A stretch of 5,002 nt of DNA, from NCBI GenBank assembly GCA_015233515.1, contig JADFXS010000236.1:1-5002 (forward strand). Reading direction: 5' to 3'. The position numbers and the translations under genes are program-made. The stretch is from Deltaproteobacteria bacterium. GTDB taxonomy: Bacteria; Desulfobacterota; Desulfarculia; Adiutricales; JAGVGV01. Below the pieces are notes generated by a model. That model searched no databases and was not told the origin of the DNA. It saw only the letters and a list, made by a program, of their open reading frames with translations. This document shows positions 1 to 5,002 of this stretch, piece after piece. Positions within the stretch are counted from its first letter, which is position 1. Every line of letters begins with the position of its first letter.

Positions 1-1
1 T

Positions 2-814
2 CTGTGGGATCTGATGGGCCGGACCGTAGGCTGGCCGGTTCATCGGTTCTGGGGGGGATTGGCCAGGGAAAAAGTCGATTATTTCGGTTTTGTCCAGGGC
101 GACACCACCGAGGAACTGGCCCGATCGGCGGCCAGGCTGGCGGCGGAAAATTATTCCGTCATATATTTAAAGGTGGGGCGCGGCGAAGGACCGGATCTGG
201 AAAACGTGGCCGCGGTCCGGGCCAATATCGGCCGGCGGCGGCTGCGACTGGATGCCAATGAGGCTTGGGACCCGTCCACGGCCATACGGATGATCCGCAA
301 ACTGGAAGTGTTCGAACCGGAATTCATCGAACAACCCACGCCCGCCCGCTGCCTGGCGGCCTTGAAGCAGGTCAAGGAATCGGTGGACGTCTCCATCGCC
401 GCCGACCAAAGTGTTTTCACTTTACAGGATGTGTATGAAATCTGCCGACAGCGCGCGGCGGATCTTCTGGTTCTCTCGCCCCACGAAACCGGCGGATTGT
501 GGATGTTTCGCCAGGCGGCCGCCGTGGCTGAAGCCGCGGGTATTTCCATTTGCCTGCACGGGCAGTCGATTTCCGGACTCACGGACTGCGCTCAACATCA
601 GGTAGCGCTGACTTTGCCCAATTTGACGGAAGGGAATCAAATCATGCACCAGCTGTTGGAAGAAGATTTGATAAAAAAACCCGACCTGACTCCGATCAAC
701 GGCGAAATCGGTCTGTTGGACGGACCCGGTCTGGGCTGCGAACTTTGTCCCGAAGCCGTGGCCCGCGCCGCGAAACGTTATGTGGAATGGGCCGGACAAT
801 TGAAATCGAGTTAA
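2..814 (+). CDS. Enolase-superfamily enzyme (mandelate racemase / muconate lactonizing type), 5' end missing
   Basis: The reading frame is open from the left edge (first codon at base 2) to TAA at 812-814, about 270 residues, so the N-terminal capping domain lies upstream of the window. The visible part is the TIM-barrel. It opens with LWDLMGRTVGWPVHRFWGG, typical of this superfamily. Metal ligands can be followed: Asp in RLDAN (251-253), Glu in FIEQP (329-331) and Asp in AADQS (404-406). The strand-2 KxK motif is reduced to Tyr-Leu-Lys (Lys codon 170-172). The strand-6 position that is Lys in muconate-lactonizing enzymes is Ser in VLSPHETGG (476-478). A His in CLHG (557-559) sits where mandelate racemase has its catalytic His. 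The C-terminal part (LPNLTEGNQ, DGPGLGCEL) resembles, from memory, proteins annotated as hydroxyproline or betaine epimerases and dehydratases. Known family chemistry is abstraction of a proton alpha to a carboxylate with Mg2+. The substrate here is not determinable; racemase, epimerase or dehydratase are all possible. It lies 94 bases upstream of the methyltransferase gene on the same strand. Confidence 0.88.
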   Translation: MWDLMGRTVGWPVHRFWGGLAREKVDYFGFVQGDTTEELARSAARLAAENYSVIYLKVGRGEGPDLENVAAVRANIGRRRLRLDANEAWDPSTAIRMIRKLEVFEPEFIEQPTPARCLAALKQVKESVDVSIAADQSVFTLQDVYEICRQRAADLLVLSPHETGGLWMFRQAAAVAEAAGISICLHGQSISGLTDCAQHQVALTLPNLTEGNQIMHQLLEEDLIKKPDLTPINGEIGLLDGPGLGCELCPEAVARAAKRYVEWAGQLKSS

Positions 815-824
815 TAGTATCGCC

Positions 825-844
825 TCTCGATTAGAGATGTTTTT
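825..844 (+). terminator. Weak hairpin plus T-run after the enolase-superfamily gene
   Basis: TCTC (825-828) can pair with GAGA (834-837) around a 5-nt loop, followed by TG and five Ts (840-844). It lies 10 bases after the stop codon. The stem is only 4 bp with no GC clamp, so it is a poor intrinsic terminator, and read-through into the methyltransferase gene is likely. Confidence 0.2.
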
Positions 845-894
845 ACCCGGTTCCCAAGGACTTGAATACTTAATAACGAAATTCCATATACCCA

Positions 895-900
895 GGGAGG
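895..900 (+). promoter_or_regulatory. Ribosome binding site of the MttB-family gene
   Basis: GGGAGG lies 8 bases before the ATG at 909 and supports that start. No convincing promoter could be assigned in the 94-base gap: TTGAAT at 862-867 and CATATA at 885-890 have 17-bp spacing, but the second box is a weak match to a -10. Confidence 0.7.
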
Positions 901-908
901 AGTAGCCC

Positions 909-2336
909 ATGTATATACCGAACGCCGTACCGACTTTTAAAATGCTTCACCATGACCATTGCCGCAAAATCCACCTGACTTCCTTGGAATTACTTAGGCG
1001 CAGCGGAGTCCGGGTCCACCACCCCGAAGCTCTGCGCCTTTTAAAAGAGACCGATGCGCTGATTACCGACGAAAATCTGGTGCGTTTTCCGCCGGCCTTG
1101 GTGGATTGGGCTTTAAGCCAGGCCCCCCAGAGGATCACTCTCTGCCGGCGGGGAACCGACGCTCCGGCCCTGCTCATGGAAAATATGGAAACCAACTTCG
1201 GCACCGGCTCCGACTGCCAGAATTATCTGGACCCGAAAACCGGTGAGCATCGCCTCTTCACTACTCCAGAAATTATCGATTGCATCCGCTTGGTGGATGC
1301 CCTGCCGGAACTGCGCTTCTGCATGTCCATGGGTGAGCCGTCGGAGATCGAAGGGCACCGCCGTTTTTGTCACCAATTCTCCCTGATGATCGAGCATACG
1401 GTCAAACCCATTGTCTTCATTGCCGGCGGTCGCCGGGACTGCGAACTCATCGTGGCCATGGCGGCGGCGGCGGCCGGCGGAGAAGAGGCTTTACGTCTCA
1501 ACCCTACTTTGCTTAGTTACAGTCAGGTCACCACGCCTCTGGTTCAGCCGGAGGAATCCCTGGCCAAGCTTCTGTTCATGGCTGAAAAGGGTTTGCCGAC
1601 CGTGCATATGCCTTCACCCATGATGGGTGGAACCGCTCCGGTCACCATGCCCGGCGCTCTGGCTTTGGGCAATGCCGAAGTCCTGTCCAGCCTGGTCATT
1701 CATCAACTCAAGCGGACCGGCGCGCCTTTTGTGTATGGCAACGGCGTCCATCCCATGGATATGAAAACTTCCATCAGCGTTTATGGCGGGCCGGAGTTCG
1801 TGCTGGCCCGGGCCGCCGGCGCCGAAATGGCCCGTTACTACCACTTGCCGCACTTTGGATACGCCGCCCACACAGACAGCTGCGTGATGGACGAACAAGC
1901 CGCCACGGACGCGGTTTTTTCCATCCTGATCGCCATGATGACCGGCCAACATCTGACCCATGACGTGGGCTACATGGAAGCCGGCCTGATGACCTCTCCG
2001 GAATACATAGTCTTTGCCGCGGAAATAATCTCCATGATGGGCTCTTTTACCCAGGGCCTGAGTTTTGATCCCGAATCGCTGGCCACGGACCTGATCAATC
2101 AGGTCGGACCGGGCGGCAACTACATCGCCAATTCGCACACTTTCAAGCATTTCCGGGAGCTCTGGCAGCCGACTCTGTTCAATCGCGACCGACGCTCCAA
2201 GTGGCTGGCCAAGGGCGGCGCCAGATTGGGCCAACGCTTGCGCGACAAGACCATCGGTATTATCGAGAGCCATCGGCCCGAACCTCTGGCCGAAAGCGTG
2301 CGGGAAGAAATCCAATATATCCTGAAACAGAGATAA
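909..2336 (+). CDS. MttB-family (trimethylamine methyltransferase-like) corrinoid methyltransferase, pyrrolysine-free
   Basis: A 475-residue protein, close to the usual size of about 470-500 for the MttB family. Recognisable family blocks are GTGSDCQNYLD (98-108), PMMGGTAPV followed by PGALALGNAEVLSSL (from 237), HTDSCVMDEQA (321-331) and GYMEAGL (354-360). The whole frame is open with no internal TAG and ends in TAA, so it lacks the amber-encoded pyrrolysine of archaeal trimethylamine methyltransferase MttB. Characterised pyrrolysine-free relatives move a methyl group from a quaternary amine (glycine betaine by MtgB, proline betaine by MtpB, carnitine by MtcB) to the cobalt of a small corrinoid protein in the cytoplasm. 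The methyl group then goes to tetrahydrofolate or another acceptor. Neither the corrinoid protein nor its reductive activase is in this window. The substrate cannot be read from sequence. Start chosen for the GGGAGG site 8 bases upstream. It lies between an enolase-superfamily gene and a urocanase homologue, which hints at a betaine derived from an amino acid. Family assignment is firm; substrate is unknown. Confidence 0.9.
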   Translation: MYIPNAVPTFKMLHHDHCRKIHLTSLELLRRSGVRVHHPEALRLLKETDALITDENLVRFPPALVDWALSQAPQRITLCRRGTDAPALLMENMETNFGTGSDCQNYLDPKTGEHRLFTTPEIIDCIRLVDALPELRFCMSMGEPSEIEGHRRFCHQFSLMIEHTVKPIVFIAGGRRDCELIVAMAAAAAGGEEALRLNPTLLSYSQVTTPLVQPEESLAKLLFMAEKGLPTVHMPSPMMGGTAPVTMPGALALGNAEVLSSLVIHQLKRTGAPFVYGNGVHPMDMKTSISVYGGPEFVLARAAGAEMARYYHLPHFGYAAHTDSCVMDEQAATDAVFSILIAMMTGQHLTHDVGYMEAGLMTSPEYIVFAAEIISMMGSFTQGLSFDPESLATDLINQVGPGGNYIANSHTFKHFRELWQPTLFNRDRRSKWLAKGGARLGQRLRDKTIGIIESHRPEPLAESVREEIQYILKQR

Positions 2337-2338
2337 GG

Positions 2339-2480
2339 GAGGAGATTTCAAAACTGTCTTTTTGGCTCAACTCTTTTTCGGGCTCAATTTTGAAGTCCTC
2401 AAAATACGACAGTATTCCCGAGGCTTCAAAATCTCGCTCACCTCGATCCGGGCCAAAATTCCTAGTTTTGCCATCACCTC
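2339..2480. repeat. 142-nt imperfect palindromic intergenic element
   Basis: Nested inverted repeats share nearly one centre (about 2409.5). Pairs from outside inward are: GAGGAGAT (2339-2346) with ATCACCTC (2473-2480), one mismatch; CAAAACT (2349-2355) with AGTTTTG (2464-2470); TTTTGGC (2360-2366) with GCCAAAA (2452-2458), offset by one base; TTTTGAAG and CCTC (2388-2395, 2397-2400) with GAGG and CTTCAAAA (2420-2423, 2424-2431), separated by one bulged T; and AATAC (2403-2407) with GTATT (2412-2416) around a GACA loop. The element starts three bases after the methyltransferase stop, so the transcript could fold into a long hairpin that ends or stabilises the mRNA. The length and layered design look like a miniature palindromic repeat or MITE-like unit rather than a simple terminator. 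Open frames cross it on both strands (65 codons at 2362-2559, 82 codons antisense), as expected of a repeat. Confidence 0.7.
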
Positions 2481-2586
2481 GGGGGTTTTTAGATTTTCCG
2501 AGACGCATGAGCCGATTATCGATTTAATTCATAAAGGACGCTGGAACGAAGTGTTTTAATTTTTTGCTCGCCACCCCGCGGCAACC
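2481..2586. other. Gene-free intergenic stretch, possible tail of the palindromic element
   Basis: AT-rich DNA after the palindrome. The 65-codon frame that starts inside the palindrome at 2362 runs through to TAA at 2557-2559, giving a peptide ending in KGRWNEVF. It has no Shine-Dalgarno in front of its ATG, and half of it is palindrome arm, so I do not call it a gene. The stretch may belong to the same repeat unit. Nothing else is recognisable. Confidence 0.4.
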
Positions 2587-2648
2587 CGTGAAGAAAACGC
2601 CCAGCTAATGTTCAAGACCTTATTCCTGAAACAGCGTTTTTCTCCACG
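2587..2648. repeat. Inverted repeat upstream of the urocanase gene
   Basis: CGTG plus AGAAAACGC (2587-2590, 2592-2600) is complementary to GCGTTTTTCT plus CACG (2634-2643, 2645-2648), with one A-C mismatch and one bulged T. The 13-bp stem encloses a 33-nt loop. It ends about 40 bases before the first possible urocanase start (2688). It could be a leader hairpin, an operator-like site or another repeat. There is no T-run directly after it, so it is not a typical intrinsic terminator. Function is not determinable from sequence. Confidence 0.4.
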
Positions 2649-2676
2649 AAATTTGCCATAATGATTTGATGGAAAG

Positions 2677-2687
2677 AAGGAGTGTTT
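2677..2687 (+). promoter_or_regulatory. Upstream Shine-Dalgarno for the long form of the urocanase frame
   Basis: AAGGAG (2677-2682) is followed by a 5-base spacer and ATG at 2688, in frame with the urocanase gene with no stop between. It would initiate a protein with 50 extra residues. The GTG at 2682 overlaps the Shine-Dalgarno itself and is a less likely start. Confidence 0.45.
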
Positions 2688-2825
2688 ATGCCTAGTCAAA
2701 AGAATATCGACCTTAAAGGGCCAAGCGCCGACATAGATGCTCAACGATCAAGCAAAGAAACAATGGAAGAGTCCGAAATTAAAACATTAGACCAAGTAAT
2801 GGAAATCGTTACTTTAACGCAGAGC

Positions 2826-2837
2826 AGGAGTAAGACC
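2826..2837 (+). promoter_or_regulatory. Shine-Dalgarno deciding the urocanase start
   Basis: AGGAG (2826-2830) with a 7-base spacer before ATG at 2838 is close to ideal. Starting here gives 676 residues, the length of the long eukaryotic/Bacteroides-type urocanases. It also leaves about 32 residues before the conserved RRAPDRG block, matching my recollection of family N-termini. Confidence 0.6.
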
Positions 2838-4868
2838 ATGCTGACCAACCATGATATCGCCCGGGCCATGATTATCAAGCTGGATGACCAGCTCCCGGCC
2901 AAACCCGATTTTGTTCCCGGCATCCGCCGAGCGCCGGATCGGGGTTTTCGTCTGACCAAGGAACAAACCGAGGTCGCTCTCAAGAATGCCCTACGCTATA
3001 TCCCGGAAGAGCTTCATGAAGAGTTGGCGCCGGAATTCCTGGAAGAACTGCTGACCCGCGGCCGCGTATACGGCTACCGCTATCGGCCGGCCGGCCGAAT
3101 CTGGGGCCGGCCGATCGAGGAATATAAGGGGAACTGCCTGGCCGGGAAGGCGTTCCAGGTCATGATCGAAAATAATCTGGATTTTGAAGTGGCCCTGTAT
3201 CCGTACGAACTGGTCACTTACGGTGAGACCGGCAGCGTCTGCCAGAATTGGATGCAGTATCGGCTGATCAAAAAGTACTTGGAAGTCCTTACCGAAGACC
3301 AGACCCTGGTGGTTCAGTCCGGCCATCCCCTGGGGCTCTTCCGTTCCAAACCGGATAATCCCAGGGTCATCCTGACCAACGGCCTGATGGTGGGCCGATA
3401 TGACAGCCAGGAAAACTGGGAAATCGCCGCCCAGATGGGCGTGGCCAATTACGGCCAGATGACCGCCGGCGGCTGGATGTACATCGGACCACAAGGCATT
3501 GTCCACGGCACTTACAACACGCTTTTGAGCGCCGGCCGCTGGAGGTTCGGTCTAAAATCCGATTCCGATCTTCGCGGCCTGCTTTTTGTCTCCTCGGGCC
3601 TGGGTGGGATGAGCGGAGCGCAGCCCAAGGCGGCGGAAATCGCCGGCGCCGTGGCGGTTATCGCCGAAGTGGACGCCTCCCGCATTAAAACCCGTCATGA
3701 CCAAGGCTGGGTCGGCGCGGTTTCCGCGAATCCGGCCCAAGTTTTCACCCTGGCCGACAACGCGCGTGAGAAAGGCGAAGCGCTTTCCATCGCCTATCAT
3801 GGCAACATAGTGGACTTGCTGGAATATATCGTCGAAAATCAAATAAAGGTCGACCTGCTTTCCGACCAGACCTCCTGCCATGCCGCCCACGACGGCGGAT
3901 ATTGTCCCCAGGGGGTGAGCTTCGAGGAACGAACCAGGCTTCTGGCCGAAAACAGAACTCTATTCCGGAATTTAGTAGATAAAAGCCTGAAACGTCACTA
4001 TGAGCTGATCAAAATTCTGGTGGATCGCGGGGTTTATTTCTTCGATTACGGCAACGCCTTCATGAAGGCGGTGCTGGATGCCGGCGTTCCGGAAATCGCC
4101 CGGAACGGTCATGATGAGAAAGATGGCTTCATATTTCCTTCATACGTGGAAGATATCATGGGGCCGATGATTTTCGACTTTGGCTTCGGACCGTTCCGCT
4201 GGGTCTGTCTGAGCGGTCGCCCCGAAGACCTGGAAAAAACCGATCAGGCGGCCATGTCCTGTATCGATCCGCAACGGAGCGTCCAGGATCGTGACAATTA
4301 CTACTGGATCAAAGATGCGGCCAAGAACCGAATGGTCGTGGGCACCCAGGCCAGAATACTTTATTCGGACGCCGAAGGCCGGGTCAGAATCGCTCTGAAG
4401 TTCAATGAAATGGTCCGCCGAGGTGAAGTGGGGCCGATTATGATGGGCCGTGATCACCATGATCCGGGCGGCACCGATTCTCCCTTGCGCGAAACCGCCA
4501 ACATCAAGGATGGCAGTAACGTCATGGCCGACATGGCCACCCATTGTTTCGCCGGCAACGCGGCCCGCGGTATGAGCCTGGTCGCCTTGCACAACGGCGG
4601 CGGCACCGGGATCGGCCAGGCGATCAACGGCGGTTTCGGTCTGGTTCTGGATGGCAGCCGGCAGGTGGATGAAATCATAATATCGACCATCTCCTGGGAC
4701 GTCATGGGCGGCGTGGCGCGACGCAACTGGGCTCGGAACAGTAACGCCATGGAAGTTTGCCTGCGTTTCAACGAAGACCGCAAGGGCGAGGAGCAGGTAA
4801 CTCTGCCTTTTATCCCCCGGGAAGACTTGGTAAAGGGATTGGTCGCCGATATGTTCAAAAACAAATGA
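2838..4868 (+). CDS. hutU: Urocanate hydratase homologue (long UROC1/Bacteroides-type), divergent active site
   Basis: From ATG 2838 the product has 676 residues; an in-frame start at 2688 would give 726. Canonical cytoplasmic urocanase uses tightly bound NAD+ to hydrate urocanate to imidazolone propionate in histidine breakdown. Family blocks are the NAD-binding glycine loop SSGLGGMSGAQ (252-262), QMTAGGWMYIGPQG, FFDYGNAF, GFGPFRW (449-455), QARILYSD (504-511, in place of the QGLPARICW signature of short bacterial enzymes), GRDHHD (537-542), LHNGGGTG (584-591) and INGGFGLVLDG. ARILYSD, GRDHHD and GTDSP place it with the long eukaryote-like branch. Oddities against family sequences recalled from memory: the Cys preceding FDYGFGPFRW, apparently equivalent to Cys410 of the Pseudomonas putida enzyme, is Ile445 (codon 4170-4172); the early YGG loop is YGETG (128-132), placing Glu where a glycine near NAD is expected; and HNPxxGGYYP is HAAHDGGYCP. 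These changes suggest an altered substrate or mechanism. No histidase or imidazolonepropionase gene is next to it here. Urocanase family membership is near certain; authentic urocanase activity is uncertain. Confidence 0.9.
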   Translation: MLTNHDIARAMIIKLDDQLPAKPDFVPGIRRAPDRGFRLTKEQTEVALKNALRYIPEELHEELAPEFLEELLTRGRVYGYRYRPAGRIWGRPIEEYKGNCLAGKAFQVMIENNLDFEVALYPYELVTYGETGSVCQNWMQYRLIKKYLEVLTEDQTLVVQSGHPLGLFRSKPDNPRVILTNGLMVGRYDSQENWEIAAQMGVANYGQMTAGGWMYIGPQGIVHGTYNTLLSAGRWRFGLKSDSDLRGLLFVSSGLGGMSGAQPKAAEIAGAVAVIAEVDASRIKTRHDQGWVGAVSANPAQVFTLADNAREKGEALSIAYHGNIVDLLEYIVENQIKVDLLSDQTSCHAAHDGGYCPQGVSFEERTRLLAENRTLFRNLVDKSLKRHYELIKILVDRGVYFFDYGNAFMKAVLDAGVPEIARNGHDEKDGFIFPSYVEDIMGPMIFDFGFGPFRWVCLSGRPEDLEKTDQAAMSCIDPQRSVQDRDNYYWIKDAAKNRMVVGTQARILYSDAEGRVRIALKFNEMVRRGEVGPIMMGRDHHDPGGTDSPLRETANIKDGSNVMADMATHCFAGNAARGMSLVALHNGGGTGIGQAINGGFGLVLDGSRQVDEIIISTISWDVMGGVARRNWARNSNAMEVCLRFNEDRKGEEQVTLPFIPREDLVKGLVADMFKNK

Positions 4869-4918
4869 GCTGACGACAAAATGGTCCTTTTGGCCCGGTT
4901 CTTTATTAGAAGTGCCCT

Positions 4919-4938
4919 ACCCACCGCGCATGGCGGGT
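4919..4938 (+). terminator. Small hairpin after the urocanase gene
   Basis: ACCC-a-CC (4919-4925) pairs with GG-c-GGGT (4932-4938) around a 6-nt loop, with one A-C mismatch. It lies 50 bases after the stop codon. Only TTATG follows, not a real T-run, so termination is a weak inference. Confidence 0.25.
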
Positions 4939-4964
4939 TATGAAGCAAAGAAACATGCGCTTAC

Positions 4965-5002
4965 TGTCATTTCGACCGAAGGGAGAAATCTCCGTTGTTT
5001 TC
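4965..5002. repeat. Start of a dispersed TCATTTCGACCGAAGGGAG-type intergenic repeat
   Basis: The stretch starts with TGTCATTTCGACCGAAGGG and continues with AGAAATCTCCG. Read from 4963 it gives TVISTEGRNLRCF. I recognise this as a string that recurs between genes in many environmental bacterial genomes, often surfacing as spurious short proteins containing ISTEGRNL. It runs into the right edge of the window, so its full length cannot be seen. It is likely non-coding repetitive DNA. Confidence 0.6.

Noticed and set aside
909..2336. Possible pyrrolysine-containing MttB
   Set aside because: There is no in-frame TAG anywhere in the gene and the stop is TAA; the protein is full length without amber read-through.
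1614..2351. 245-codon open frame on the - strand, antisense to the methyltransferase gene
   Set aside because: It lies inside a clear conserved gene on the + strand; its translation shows no family motif and looks like GC-rich shadow sequence.
2260..2508. 82-codon - strand frame across the end of the methyltransferase gene and the palindrome
   Set aside because: It overlaps the conserved 3' end of a real gene and then runs through the inverted repeat; no supporting signal.
2362..2559. 65-codon + strand frame after the methyltransferase gene
   Set aside because: It starts inside the palindromic element with no ribosome binding site; half of it is palindrome arm. It is probably a chance frame in a repeat.
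2560..2640. tRNA-like or small RNA gene in the intergenic stretch
   Set aside because: No cloverleaf, T-loop motif or CCA-type end could be found; only the simple inverted repeat is supported.
2653..2662. TTGCCATAAT as a promoter core before the urocanase gene
   Set aside because: CATAAT could be a -10, but no -35 box is found 16-18 bases upstream, and TTGCCA lacks a -10 at the right distance.
2991..3506. 171-codon - strand frame within the urocanase gene
   Set aside because: Antisense shadow of a strongly conserved region; no start signal or recognisable domain.
4454..4948. 164-codon - strand frame over the urocanase 3' end
   Set aside because: Antisense to conserved urocanase motifs; composition consistent with a shadow frame.

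Overview
The window carries three genes on the + strand: the 3' end of an enolase-superfamily enzyme (2-814), a complete pyrrolysine-free MttB-family (trimethylamine methyltransferase-like) corrinoid methyltransferase (909-2336), and a complete long-type urocanate hydratase homologue (best start 2838, end 4868). No RNA gene, CRISPR array or transposase is visible. All other long open frames are antisense or out-of-frame shadows of these three genes.

The GC-rich coding style, strong AGGAG-type ribosome binding sites, a pyrrolysine-free MttB homologue and repeat-rich intergenic DNA suggest an anaerobic bacterium. A Desulfobacterota-like (deltaproteobacterial) sulfate reducer or syntroph from a metagenome is my guess, not something the sequence proves.

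Layout: 815-908 is a short gap with a weak hairpin plus T-run and the methyltransferase ribosome binding site. 2337-2837 is a 500-base stretch without a confident gene. It begins with a 142-nt imperfect palindrome (2339-2480) three bases after the methyltransferase stop codon, then has a second inverted repeat (2587-2648), and ends with a 50-codon in-frame extension of the urocanase frame that has its own Shine-Dalgarno. 4869-5002 holds a small hairpin and the start of a dispersed intergenic repeat (TCATTTCGACCGAAGGGAG type).

How the genes may work together (inference): MttB-family proteins without pyrrolysine demethylate quaternary amines such as glycine betaine, proline betaine and carnitine. 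Some enolase-superfamily enzymes epimerise or dehydrate proline-type amino acids and betaines. Urocanase hydrates urocanate, the deamination product of histidine. The trio therefore looks like part of a catabolic island for an N-methylated, possibly imidazole-containing or cyclic, amino acid such as a betaine. The urocanase homologue departs from the family at several active-site positions, including Ile where the family has its conserved active-site-region Cys, so its substrate may not be urocanate. This is the most interesting signal in the window.
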